From the NCBI GenBank assembly GCA_009774145.1, contig VSND01000010.1, positions 4,532 to 68,531 on the forward strand: a stretch of 64,000 bases of DNA, read 5' to 3'. This DNA is from Lachnospiraceae bacterium. GTDB taxonomy: Bacteria > Bacillota > Clostridia > Lachnospirales > Lachnospiraceae. This document shows, in pieces, positions 1 to 8,290 of the stretch (position 1 is its first letter; every line of letters begins with the position of its first letter). The notes below the pieces were generated by a model, which did not search any database, was not told the DNA's origin, and worked only from the letters and a program-made list of their open reading frames with translations. The position numbers and the translations under genes were made by a program.

Positions 1-51
1 GAAAAGGCAGAAGCACGCATACGGGAACTGGAACGGATGCTGAAGCTCTGA
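1..51 (+). CDS. 3' end of an unidentified gene (partial)
   Basis: The first 51 bases read in frame 1 as a short, highly charged helix (EKAEARIRELERMLKL) ending in TGA. The heptad-like Glu/Arg/Leu pattern suggests a C-terminal coiled coil. The rest lies before the window, so no function can be assigned. A hairpin downstream at 118-144 would terminate its transcript. Confidence 0.55.
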   Translation, partial: EKAEARIRELERMLKL

Positions 52-117
52 ATCTCCTGATGTTTTCTGCACGGTTCTGCATTTCGGCAGTAAATATTAT
101 ACAAAAGCAGGCTGCAA

Positions 118-144
118 AAATGCTCCGGTAACTCCGGAGCATTT
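118..144. terminator. Bidirectional intrinsic terminator
   Basis: Perfect 11-bp inverted repeat (AAATGCTCCGG / CCGGAGCATTT) around a 5-nt loop, A-rich on one flank and T-rich on the other. It sits between the plus-strand partial gene and the minus-strand glgB 3' end, so it probably serves both. Confidence 0.8.
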
Positions 145-184
145 CCTGTCATATCCAAATATATAAAATTCTGACTGCAACAGG

Positions 185-2119
185 CTAAAATTCAAATACC
201 GCAACCCCATACGGTGACAGCGGATATTCCACATAGAATTTCTGTCCGTCGCACTCGCCTTTCTTTGCCTCATAGATCTCTGGCTTCTTCCGTCCGTTTC
301 CGCCGAATTCTTCTGCATCACCATCCAGCACCAGCCTGTATTTCTTCTTCCTCGGCACACCTACCCGGTAGTCCGCACGCTCTATGGGAGTGAAATTCAC
401 AACAAACAGCAGATTCTTCCGCTTCGTCTTACTGTAACGTACAAAACTGAAAATACTGCGGAAGCAGTCATCCGCATTGATCCACCGGAAGCCGTCCCAG
501 CTGTCATCCTGCTCATACAGACAGCGGTACTTCTTATATATATGAAGCAATGTCTTCACAAAGTTCTGCATCTGCTGATGCCTGTCCTCTTTTAACAGGA
601 ACCAGTCCAGTTCTCTCGCTTCGCTCCACTCCTGAAGCTGGGCGAATTCGCTGCCCATAAACAGAAGCTTTTTGCCCGGATGGCCGAACATAAAGGCATA
701 ACCCGCCCGCAGATTCGCAAACTTGTCGTCCAAATACCCCGGCATCTTATTCAGCATGGAGCACTTCAGATGCACCACCTCATCATGAGACAGCACCAGA
801 ATATAGTTCTCACTGCAGGCATAGCTCATGGCAAAAGTCATCTTGTTATGATTATCCTTCCGGAAATACGGATCCAGTTTCATATATTCCAGGAAATCAT
901 TCATCCATCCCATATTCCATTTGAATGTAAAGCCAAGCCCGTCCTCCTCCGGATCCTTTGTCACTCCCGGCCATGCGGTGGACTCCTCCGCAATGATCAT
1001 GGAGCCGTCCTTGCGGCCTCTGATGATGGAATTCAGATGCTTAAAGAACCAGATCGCCTCCAGATTCTGGTTCCCGCCGTACTTGTTCGGGAGCCACTGT
1101 CCATCCTGCTTTCCATAGTCCAGATACAGCATGGACGCGACCGCATCCACACGCAGCCCGTCAATGTGGTAATGGGTCAGCCAGTACAGCGCATTGGCAA
1201 TCAGGAAATTACGGACTTCCGACTTCTCATAATTGAAGATCTTCGTTCCCCAGTCCGGATGCTCTCCTCTGCGGCTGTCCGGATGCTCAAAGAGCGGTGT
1301 CCCGTCAAAGTTGGCCAGCCCGTAACCGTCTCTTGGAAAATGCGCCGGCACCCAGTCCAGTATTACGCCAATGCCGCGCTTGTGGAGGTAATCGACCAGA
1401 TACTGAAAATCCGCCGGTGTGCCATGACGCGATGTGGGCGCAAAATATCCGGTCACCTGATATCCCCAGGAACCGTCAAAAGGATGCTCTGCAATCCCCA
1501 TCAGCTCCACATGGGTATAGCCCATATCCTTTACATATTTGGCAAGCTCCACCGCGAATTCCCGATAGTTGTAATATCCGTCCTCTTCCTCATCGTGAGG
1601 ATGACGTCTCCAGGAGCCCGGATGCACTTCATAGATGGACATGGCCGCTCTCGGGCCGTCCCAACTTTTGCGCTTCTCCATCCACTTCTCATCGTGCCAG
1701 GTAAAATGATCAATGTCTGCTACAATCGAAGCATTCCCCGGGCGCTTCTCCGCATAAAATGCAAACGGATCGGCCTTATACAGATATTCTCCCGACTTTG
1801 TCTCAATCAGGTACTTGTACATGCTGCCTTCCTTCAGTCCCGGAATAAACACCTCATAGATTCCAAGCGGCTCCAGACGGGTCATCTTATATCCGTCGGT
1901 TCCCCAGCGGTTAAATTCTCCCACTACGCGTACATTTTTTGCATTGGGAGCCCACACCGCAAAATAGACTCCCTTCTCGCCGTCTGATTCTGCCGGATGT
2001 GCGCCCAGTTTTTTATAAATCTCATAATGCGTACCTTCGCCAAACAGATATTGATCCATATCCGTCACTGCGCACCATGGCTTCTTCGCTGCCGATTTTT
2101 TAGCTGTCTTCTTCCCCAT
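185..2119 (-). CDS. glgB: 1,4-alpha-glucan branching enzyme
   Basis: Cytosolic GH13 enzyme that cuts an alpha-1,4 glucan and re-attaches the piece as an alpha-1,6 branch during glycogen synthesis. The 644-aa protein has a Lys-rich N-terminus, a CBM48 domain (about 35-125) and a (beta/alpha)8 barrel. The catalytic triad is visible: nucleophile D325 in GLRVDAV, acid/base E378 in IIAEES and D446 in LSHDEVVH. A ribosome site GGAG lies 8 nt before the ATG. A TTGACT-18-TAAAAT promoter lies just upstream. No glgA, glgC or glgP is in the window, so it is separated from the rest of the glycogen pathway. Length is typical for the family. Confidence 0.96.
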   Translation of the reverse strand: MGKKTAKKSAAKKPWCAVTDMDQYLFGEGTHYEIYKKLGAHPAESDGEKGVYFAVWAPNAKNVRVVGEFNRWGTDGYKMTRLEPLGIYEVFIPGLKEGSMYKYLIETKSGEYLYKADPFAFYAEKRPGNASIVADIDHFTWHDEKWMEKRKSWDGPRAAMSIYEVHPGSWRRHPHDEEEDGYYNYREFAVELAKYVKDMGYTHVELMGIAEHPFDGSWGYQVTGYFAPTSRHGTPADFQYLVDYLHKRGIGVILDWVPAHFPRDGYGLANFDGTPLFEHPDSRRGEHPDWGTKIFNYEKSEVRNFLIANALYWLTHYHIDGLRVDAVASMLYLDYGKQDGQWLPNKYGGNQNLEAIWFFKHLNSIIRGRKDGSMIIAEESTAWPGVTKDPEEDGLGFTFKWNMGWMNDFLEYMKLDPYFRKDNHNKMTFAMSYACSENYILVLSHDEVVHLKCSMLNKMPGYLDDKFANLRAGYAFMFGHPGKKLLFMGSEFAQLQEWSEARELDWFLLKEDRHQQMQNFVKTLLHIYKKYRCLYEQDDSWDGFRWINADDCFRSIFSFVRYSKTKRKNLLFVVNFTPIERADYRVGVPRKKKYRLVLDGDAEEFGGNGRKKPEIYEAKKGECDGQKFYVEYPLSPYGVAVFEF

Positions 2120-2223
2120 AAGTCTTCTCCTCTGTCCGGAGCAAAAGCATTTTGCCCGAATTCTTTTCTAAATGATACACCCATTTTATCACATCCTGCT
2201 GTATTTTCACACCCCAAAATGCA

Positions 2224-2253
2224 ATTTTATGGTGATTTTTCATAATCAGTCAA
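2224..2253 (-). promoter_or_regulatory. Candidate sigma-A promoter of glgB
   Basis: On the minus strand TTGACT (2248-2253) and TAAAAT (2224-2229) are 18 bp apart. The -35 box touches the U-run of the preceding terminator, so glgB would have its own promoter directly after the upstream RNA ends. Confidence 0.55.
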
Positions 2254-2287
2254 TAATAAAGGCGCTCAAACCTCCCGTCTGAACGCC
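2252..2287 (-). terminator. Intrinsic terminator of the candidate small RNA
   Basis: Minus-strand GGCGUUCAGAC / GUUUGAGCGCC stem (11 bp including G-U pairs) with a GGGAG loop, followed by UUUAUUAUU. The wobble pairs work only on the minus strand, which fixes the orientation. Confidence 0.8.
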
Positions 2288-2400
2288 GTCGTCTTTAGTC
2301 GAGGTACGATGTCCGCTTGCGCGCCGACGGAGCACCGCCCCCATTGGAAAGTTACCAAAACCATTCACTCTATTATCGGAATGAAAAACCCCGGTAGAAC
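2252..2400 (-). ncRNA. Candidate structured small RNA (unidentified; possibly raiA-type)
   Basis: A ~150-nt stretch between two minus-strand genes has its own promoter (2408-2436) and ends in an intrinsic terminator (2252-2287), yet has no credible ORF. The predicted start is near 2400. The transcript has several complementary segments: CATTC/GAAUG near the 5' end, and CCGUCG with CGACGG spanning an inner G+C-rich hairpin, which suggests a compact and perhaps pseudoknotted fold. It lacks SRP, tmRNA, RNase P and T-box signatures. The raiA motif, an abundant Firmicutes RNA, is a guess from size and taxon only. It could instead be a leader of glgB, but the terminator and separate glgB promoter argue for a stand-alone RNA. 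Confidence 0.5.
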
Positions 2401-2407
2401 TTTTATG

Positions 2408-2436
2408 CTTATACTATAGCAGATAATTGTGTACAA
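2408..2436 (-). promoter_or_regulatory. Promoter of the candidate small RNA
   Basis: TTGTAC (2431-2436) and TATAAG (2408-2413) with a 17-bp spacer on the minus strand. It lies 100 bp after the upstream small gene, with no ribosome site or start codon following. Confidence 0.55.
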
Positions 2437-2536
2437 ATTATGGGAAATCCGTAAAGAAAGCATAAATTCCCATACAGAATTTTCATAATTCCTTCATCAA
2501 CCCCCGGTACGTATCCTGCATAATACAGACCGCTGC

Positions 2537-2764
2537 CTATTTTGCCAGCTCCCGGAGTTCCTGCATAAGTTCCAGATCCGACTGCTGCACTTTAATGTTC
2601 GCAGTCACCGGGCTCTCCCCCGGCCTGGTAACCTGTATCTCTATGACCGTGCCTTCTTCAATTCCTTTTGCAAATACCGCTTTTAAAAAATCGACAAATT
2701 TCGGGTGGTTCTCTGTGAACCGGTTTTTGGCGCTCATGATCTTCATAATAGATGCCGGATTCAT
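2537..2764 (-). CDS. Small conserved-type protein of unknown function (75 aa)
   Basis: Compact 75-aa protein beginning MNPASIMKIMSAKNRF, with basic and hydrophobic helices and a beta-type middle (IEIQVTRPGE), ending in a Leu/Glu helix. It has no signal peptide and no cysteines. It follows tagD by 32 bp on the same strand with a good ribosome site (AGGAGGAC), so it is probably co-transcribed. I do not recognise a named family. Codon usage and spacing support a real gene. Confidence 0.7.
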   Translation of the reverse strand: MNPASIMKIMSAKNRFTENHPKFVDFLKAVFAKGIEEGTVIEIQVTRPGESPVTANIKVQQSDLELMQELRELAK

Positions 2765-2796
2765 ATGATGTCCTCCTGTTCTCGTGCTGCATCCGC

Positions 2797-3219
2797 TCAG
2801 GAAATGTCCTTCCGGGCAGATGCTGTTTTATTTTTCAAATCGGATTTGATCTGCGTGGAGCTGATCTCCGGAGTCCTCGGCAGATAGATGACCTCTGCGC
2901 CTTCCTCCTCCAGAAAATCGAATTTTCCTTCCCAGTCATCTCCCATCACAAAGGTATCCACATGATATTCATGGATATCCGTCCGTTTCTGTTCCCATTT
3001 GCTTTCCGGAATAACCAGATCCACATAGCGGATGGACTCCAGAAGCATTTTCCGCTCTTCATAAGAAAAATAGCACCTCTTCTGCTTTTCCTTCCAGTTG
3101 AACTCATCTGTTGACAGCGCAACGATCAGGTAGTCTCCCTGCGCCTTTGCCCGGCGCAGAAGATTAATATGCCCATAATGCAGCAGATCAAACGTCCCGT
3201 AAGTAATCACTCTTTTCAC
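2797..3219 (-). CDS. tagD: Glycerol-3-phosphate cytidylyltransferase
   Basis: Makes CDP-glycerol from CTP and glycerol 3-phosphate, the donor for teichoic-acid-type glycerol phosphate polymers. The 140-aa length is typical. The nucleotidyltransferase signatures are present: GTFDLLHYGH with the HxGH motif at residues 14-17, and the RTxxISST motif (RTPEISSTQIK) near the C-terminus. A possible user of CDP-glycerol, the TagF-like protein at 38637-39818, is in the same window. It lies 21 bp after a membrane glycosyltransferase, consistent with a cell-envelope role. Confidence 0.93.
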   Translation of the reverse strand: MKRVITYGTFDLLHYGHINLLRRAKAQGDYLIVALSTDEFNWKEKQKRCYFSYEERKMLLESIRYVDLVIPESKWEQKRTDIHEYHVDTFVMGDDWEGKFDFLEEEGAEVIYLPRTPEISSTQIKSDLKNKTASARKDIS

Positions 3220-3240
3220 AGTTTTACCTCTTTTCCTTCC

Positions 3241-5316
3241 TTAGTCCCCAGACTCCTGCCTTTCTTCATATACGGCAAATGCCAGATCCACACCCGGGAC
3301 TTCTTCCGGGGCATACAGCATTCCCTCCGCATACATGTCCCATCCTCCGGACTGATAATACAGAAAGTCTGTCTTCACCGCACAGTCCGGATTTATGATA
3401 TTCACCTGAATCCGATATTCCTGTTCCCGGTCAGGTACAACCCTTTCAAAAGAAACCGTACAGGCATCCATACATGGAGCTGCCGCGCCGACAATCTCTC
3501 CATATGCCACTGCCGTGCCTTTCTCATCCAGAATCTGCAGCTCATAGACGGAATCATTTGCCCCGCCGTCCCAGTTCGCCACCCAGATGTCCACATGGTC
3601 AAACGGTTTTTTCGTCCGAAAAGTCTGTGTAAATCCGTCTTGGAGCACCAGGCTTTCACTGGTCTCCTGATCCTGCAGGACGGCATACTCCCTTACAGGC
3701 GTATTGCTTCTGTGCACTGCCCACACCGTCACTGCCGCCGCTGCTGCCATGCCTGCTGCCGACAGCTCCGGCAGGAAACGAAATCCTGGACGGCGCTTTG
3801 CCAGACAGCCAAGCCGGTCCGCCGCCCAGGACATCCCGTCTGCCGCCCAGACCAGAAGCATGAGCATGAACGGAATACTGTAGGCAGGATCCACTTCCCA
3901 GATCAGATAGAACAGATAGGCCCCACAGATATTGAAAGCAAAAATATCCAGAAAGCTGCTCCGCCCGCGAATCCCACAGATCAGAAGTCCCAGAAACACA
4001 AGCCCGGTCAGCATTCCGTGATAGGCGTGTGCATACACGGCCAGATAATCGCTTCTGCCTCCATTCACATATTTCTGTATCCATGAGGTCTCCCTCATGG
4101 TCCGGAACAGAGAATAGTAGTCATCTGTCCCGTCCGAAAACGCAACTCTTAATTTATTCCGAAACAGAGTCAGAAGCCCTCCGGGTCCCATATCCTTCAG
4201 CCGCTCCTTCAGCAGCGAAAAGTCCGCATCTGCCCGCTCCTTTCTGGTGGCAAAAGAGCCTGTATAGGCATCGTCCGCACTGTTATACTGCCCTTCTCCC
4301 TGCGCACTCATCATCACCCAGTGGATCGCCGGATATCCGGTTTCCGACGGGTCAAACCCGGCAAATCTTCTCTCAGCCTGTCCGTAGACTGCCAGCGCCA
4401 GTACAATGCCGGACAGCGCCGCAAGGAAACTCACCGCTTCCTTTGAACTGCGGATATTCCGAAGTCTGAGCACTGCGTAGATTAAAACAGACGCTGCGGT
4501 AAGAATCACCGTTGCCCGGATCTTATATCCGAAAGCCAGAAGTATCCCCATAAGAAGATACAGAAGCCACCGTTTCCACAGGCGGCTCTGGGCTCCTGCA
4601 CGGTCGAACATCCAGACTGCCCCCGCGGAAAACGCCAGCGATATGGTAGAGGTGTAATACATCTGCCCCAACAGATACCAGAGCGGATTCACCAGAAGCA
4701 GCAGAAGCAGAAAGAGTCCTGTCCGCCTGGAACGGTATTTACAGACCAGAGAGAACATACCGGCAAGCCCTGCATTCATAAACACCAGATTCACAAGCTT
4801 TACAAACTCCATCCAGTACGTTCCCGGAATCCTCAAAAGGACTGCCAGCTTCAGCCAGAGACAGGTAAACAGGCAGAGCGGTATATTATTCGGATATTTC
4901 ATAAAATACCGCTTATAATGGGTCTGTGCAACCGTATCCCGGTCCAGCAGCATCACCGCCGTGTCAAAGATCTTCAGATGATCCTGCCGAAGGGACGTCC
5001 GGACCATGAGAACCATCAGCACCTGCAACAGTATCATAAGCCCGAAAAGCGCCGGCACCGCCGTGTTCCAGTGTTTTTCCAGACAGGATGCCGCTTTCCG
5101 AAAGACGCCTGCAAACAGCAGACATAAAAGAAACGCAGTCCCCAGCAGAAAAAGCAGAACCATCTTCCCGTGAAGCATTTTCTGAAGCGCATCCGCATAT
5201 TTCAGCGTGTCCAGCGCCCCGTAAAATATATAGGCGCTCATGGGAAGCAGCAGCAGAAACAGCAGCACTTGGACAGCCTTTCTGCAGCCGTCCCAAAAAC
5301 GGCTCCTCCCGGTCAT
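3241..5316 (-). CDS. Polytopic membrane glycosyltransferase (GT-C / GT39-like)
   Basis: A 691-aa integral membrane protein with roughly 11-12 hydrophobic segments in the first 530 residues and a soluble extracytoplasmic C-terminal domain of about 150 residues. Acidic and aromatic first-loop motifs (RQDHLKIFDTAVML, YFMKYPNNIPL) resemble dolichyl-phosphate-mannose mannosyltransferase-type proteins, which use polyprenyl-phosphate sugars outside the cell. The start overlaps the dapF stop by 4 bp, so translation is coupled. Acceptor and sugar are unknown. tagD downstream suggests wall polymer decoration. Confidence 0.75.
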   Translation of the reverse strand: MTGRSRFWDGCRKAVQVLLFLLLLPMSAYIFYGALDTLKYADALQKMLHGKMVLLFLLGTAFLLCLLFAGVFRKAASCLEKHWNTAVPALFGLMILLQVLMVLMVRTSLRQDHLKIFDTAVMLLDRDTVAQTHYKRYFMKYPNNIPLCLFTCLWLKLAVLLRIPGTYWMEFVKLVNLVFMNAGLAGMFSLVCKYRSRRTGLFLLLLLLVNPLWYLLGQMYYTSTISLAFSAGAVWMFDRAGAQSRLWKRWLLYLLMGILLAFGYKIRATVILTAASVLIYAVLRLRNIRSSKEAVSFLAALSGIVLALAVYGQAERRFAGFDPSETGYPAIHWVMMSAQGEGQYNSADDAYTGSFATRKERADADFSLLKERLKDMGPGGLLTLFRNKLRVAFSDGTDDYYSLFRTMRETSWIQKYVNGGRSDYLAVYAHAYHGMLTGLVFLGLLICGIRGRSSFLDIFAFNICGAYLFYLIWEVDPAYSIPFMLMLLVWAADGMSWAADRLGCLAKRRPGFRFLPELSAAGMAAAAAVTVWAVHRSNTPVREYAVLQDQETSESLVLQDGFTQTFRTKKPFDHVDIWVANWDGGANDSVYELQILDEKGTAVAYGEIVGAAAPCMDACTVSFERVVPDREQEYRIQVNIINPDCAVKTDFLYYQSGGWDMYAEGMLYAPEEVPGVDLAFAVYEERQESGD

Positions 5317-6164
5317 TCCAGTCCTTCCGGCAGCAGAATCTCTCCGTCGAACACTGTCACGGCAGGTCCTGTCATATAGACACAGTTATCTGCTTCCTTC
5401 CATTCGATCTCCAGTTCTCCGCCCAAAAGTTCCACCGTCACGTTCCGCCCGCTGTAACCGTTCAGATATGCCGCAACAACGGCCGCACAGGCGCCTGTCC
5501 CGCAGGCCCACGTTTCTTTCGCCCCGCGCTCCCATACACGCATCTCCATCCGGTCTCTGGATAACATGCGGATAAACTCTGTGTTGGTCCGCTTCGGAAA
5601 CCGTTCATGCTTCTCGAAAAACGGACCGACCTCCTCCAGCGCAAAATCTTTCACCGGCGTGTCCAGAAAGATCACCGCATGGGGATTGCCCATGGACACG
5701 CAGGTCATCCTCCATTCCCTGTTGCAGACCTCTATGGGTTCCTGCACGACCGGTTCATGGTCCGACTTTACCGGGATCCGTTCCGGAGACAGGATGGGTT
5801 CCCCCATATTGACCCGGACCTTTGCTACTTTTCCGTCTTCCGCCGTCAGCCTCAGGTATTTGATTCCTGCCAGCGTCTCAACAGAGATCTCGTCCTTATC
5901 GGTCAGTCCGTAATCCCTCACATATTTTCCCACACAGCGGATCCCGTTCCCGCACATCTCTCCTCTGGAACCGTCCGCATTATACATGTCCATCCGGAAA
6001 TCCGCCGCATCCGAATCTTTAATCAGAATCAGTCCGTCAGAGCCGATTCCAAAATGCCGGTCACTCACAAACCGCGCCGTCTCCTCCGGATTTTTCAGTT
6101 CCTTTCCGGTACAGTCCACATAGACATAGTCATTACCGATTCCCTGCATTTTCGTAAACTTCAT
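5313..6164 (-). CDS. dapF: Diaminopimelate epimerase
   Basis: Converts LL- to meso-diaminopimelate, the penultimate step of lysine synthesis and the source of DAP for peptidoglycan. It is a cytosolic PLP-independent racemase. Both catalytic cysteines are visible: C71 in MCGNGIRC and C221 in WACGTGACA. Length (283 aa) is normal. It is the first gene of a dapF-glycosyltransferase-tagD-small-protein operon driven by a strong promoter at 6231-6259. Confidence 0.97.
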   Translation of the reverse strand: MKFTKMQGIGNDYVYVDCTGKELKNPEETARFVSDRHFGIGSDGLILIKDSDAADFRMDMYNADGSRGEMCGNGIRCVGKYVRDYGLTDKDEISVETLAGIKYLRLTAEDGKVAKVRVNMGEPILSPERIPVKSDHEPVVQEPIEVCNREWRMTCVSMGNPHAVIFLDTPVKDFALEEVGPFFEKHERFPKRTNTEFIRMLSRDRMEMRVWERGAKETWACGTGACAAVVAAYLNGYSGRNVTVELLGGELEIEWKEADNCVYMTGPAVTVFDGEILLPEGLE

Positions 6165-6230
6165 ATTGCAGCCTCCTTGCTCCCTCCTGTCATGGCAAAA
6201 GCCTGACGGAAGCGCCCTTGCTTTTGTCTT

Positions 6231-6259
6231 ACTATAGCAATTGAAATTCTCTTTGTCAA
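6231..6259 (-). promoter_or_regulatory. Sigma-A promoter of the dapF operon
   Basis: Near-consensus TTGACA (6254-6259), a 17-bp spacer and TATAGT (6231-6236) on the minus strand, 67 bp before the dapF start codon. Confidence 0.8.
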
Positions 6260-6308
6260 GAAAGCCCCTTCCTGCATAGTCTATTACAAAGAAAGGAGCT
6301 TAAAAAAG

Positions 6309-6626
6309 ATGAACAGTTGTATCTGGATTTTACTACTTTTATTCTGCTGCAACGGCAGCAGCGGATGCGGCAGCAATGGATGCTGCAACAACAGAAACCG
6401 TATCAACAACTGCTGCAATCATAATGGATGCAGCACGAACGGGTGCGGCGGTCATGGATGCGGATGCGAAAGCAACAGCTGCGAAAACGATAACTGCGAA
6501 TGTGGCTGCGGCGCGAACAGCAACGACGGATGCGGGTGCGGCAACGAACAGCCGGTACGCCCGATCATGCCGCCCCCGCCGCGGCCCCCAAGACCTCCTT
6601 ACGAAGATTGCGGATGCGGTAATTAA
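6309..6626 (+). CDS. Cysteine-rich small protein with proline-rich tail
   Basis: 105 aa with 20 cysteines, mostly in CG, GC, CC and CxC settings among Gly and Asn, then a proline/arginine stretch (PPPPRPPRPP) and a final CGCG. A short hydrophobic N-terminus (IWILLLLFCC) may be a membrane or association segment. A good ribosome site (AGGAGC) precedes ATG. A CATAGTCTA box at 6275-6283 matches the -10 pattern CATAnnnTA of mother-cell sigma factors. Proteins of this composition occur as spore-coat or metal-binding proteins in spore formers, but this is inference. It converges on the next gene with a 4-bp overlap. Confidence 0.75.
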   Translation: MNSCIWILLLLFCCNGSSGCGSNGCCNNRNRINNCCNHNGCSTNGCGGHGCGCESNSCENDNCECGCGANSNDGCGCGNEQPVRPIMPPPPRPPRPPYEDCGCGN

Positions 6627-8290
6627 GATTCCCTGCTTCTGCTGCTGGTCTTTTGCATCATGAAGACCAGCAGCGGAGCGCCAAGCATGACCGGATAGGC
6701 ATAACGCAGCAGGGCGGCGGGGCCCAGAAGACATGTGAACAGGTAGCTCCAGAAGGGAAGCATCCACAGAAGCTTTCCATATTCTTTTTTATAGCATGCA
6801 TACAATGCTGCAAAGATCATCAGCCAAGTATAAATGCCCATGGACAAGAGTTCCCGGACCACCGGGATCCGGCGAAAGGCTGTATCCGTCCCGATGGCAG
6901 CATAATAGTTGTAAAAAACCGGGACAGGCTTTGTCATGCTTACATGGGGATAGGCAGGATTCTCTTTTTCAATGTCAAAGCAGACGAATTCCAGATATTC
7001 CTGTGACGTATCCGGATACCAGAATGCACAGGCCGTATTCAAAAAGGCATCCACATAGATTTTTTTATTTCTCCAGCCGACAGTCAGCCAGGTCTTTAAA
7101 AACGGCACCTTATTTTTTTCAAATGCTTCTGTGTGAAAAAAATTTTTAATGGGATCGGACAGGTTCGGCGTATACTGCGCCAGCGTCTCCTCCTCCATGA
7201 CCGGGCGGATGATCTCCATCTCTTCCGGGCGGATATCCCCGCCTGCCGCATAAGTGCGCCCCAGCGTCTGCATAACCACGCTGTAAGCCTCCCGGGCATT
7301 CCCCGGCTCTGCCCCCACAAGTTTTAAAAATGGTCCGTTATAGAACTGATAGATCAGAAAAAGCGCTGCAAAGAGCAGGCATAGCTTCTTCCAGTATCGG
7401 CGCAGCACAAGCAGCAGAAAGGGCATACATAAAAGCAGTGTATGAAATCCATTATTCCGGAACAGAAACAGCAGTCCGAAGCAGCAGATGTCCGCCAGCA
7501 GGCGGCGCCGGCTGCCGAAACAGTTTCCGGGGTCTGTACATATTTTATAGAGCCGCATCACGCAGAGCACAAAAATCCCGGAAAAAAGCGTGTCTTTTGT
7601 AGTATATACCGCCATCATCCCATGAAACGGAAAGAGACACAGAAACAGTACCGTCCCCGCCTGCAGCCAGTCCGGAGCCTCTTCTTCTTTCAGAAATCTC
7701 CAGATCCATGCAAAGATTCCCGACAAAGCCGCCATCTGAAGAACGGTATAGACAGCCGCCGCCGTATTGTCGCTGCATCCGAATCCTCTTGCCAGAGAAA
7801 AAATGCCGCAGAGGATCCCGGTATGCACAAGCGGATGATGTGCCGTCAGCCAGCCGGAAAAGGTCCAGCCGATCTGATTCGGCGCATCTGCAGCGAAGAT
7901 CCCCGGATAACCTCCCAGAAATGCCGGAAGGAAACTTGCAAAACACAAAAGCCATATCAGATAAAAGCGGCAGCTCTCTTTCGTCAGCAGATCCCATATG
8001 CCGCTTATGCAGGTTCTTCTGCCTGCCCTTCCCCCTGCAGACACTCTCCTTCTTGCTGCCAGCCAGTCGGTAAGCAGAAGAAGCAGCAGAACCGCCAGTA
8101 CATTTACCGGCAGCCGGAGCAGAATCCGATGAAAAACCGTCCTGTGCCACGGGTTTTCGGATATCGCCCAGATGCTCCCATAATGTTCCAGCATATAACC
8201 AAGACGGTCACAAATGGCAAAAATCATGCCGCCTGTGACCGCAAAGATCCATATGCGAAGGTTTCGAATCCGCTGAAGTCTGTTACTCAT
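6623..8290 (-). CDS. Polytopic membrane protein, DUF6020-like (putative GT-C glycosyltransferase)
   Basis: 555 aa with about 11 hydrophobic segments. Conserved-looking loops include GYPGIFAADAPNQIGW followed by TAHHPLVHTG, and YTTKDTLFSG. This layout resembles the DUF6020 group of Firmicutes membrane proteins, which look like GT-C glycosyltransferases, but no activity is established. It overlaps the upstream GT2 gene by 8 bp on the same strand. That GT2 could supply a polyprenyl-linked sugar which this protein transfers outside. Confidence 0.65.
   Translation of the reverse strand: MSNRLQRIRNLRIWIFAVTGGMIFAICDRLGYMLEHYGSIWAISENPWHRTVFHRILLRLPVNVLAVLLLLLLTDWLAARRRVSAGGRAGRRTCISGIWDLLTKESCRFYLIWLLCFASFLPAFLGGYPGIFAADAPNQIGWTFSGWLTAHHPLVHTGILCGIFSLARGFGCSDNTAAAVYTVLQMAALSGIFAWIWRFLKEEEAPDWLQAGTVLFLCLFPFHGMMAVYTTKDTLFSGIFVLCVMRLYKICTDPGNCFGSRRRLLADICCFGLLFLFRNNGFHTLLLCMPFLLLVLRRYWKKLCLLFAALFLIYQFYNGPFLKLVGAEPGNAREAYSVVMQTLGRTYAAGGDIRPEEMEIIRPVMEEETLAQYTPNLSDPIKNFFHTEAFEKNKVPFLKTWLTVGWRNKKIYVDAFLNTACAFWYPDTSQEYLEFVCFDIEKENPAYPHVSMTKPVPVFYNYYAAIGTDTAFRRIPVVRELLSMGIYTWLMIFAALYACYKKEYGKLLWMLPFWSYLFTCLLGPAALLRYAYPVMLGAPLLVFMMQKTSSRSRES

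Noticed and set aside
680..1987. 435-codon open frame on the plus strand opposite glgB
   Set aside because: It has no ribosome site and no protein features, and it mirrors the G+C-skewed codons of glgB.
6339..6767. Minus-strand open frame opposite the cysteine-rich gene
   Set aside because: Ala/Val-rich translation is the reverse of the Cys/Gly codons, with no start signal.
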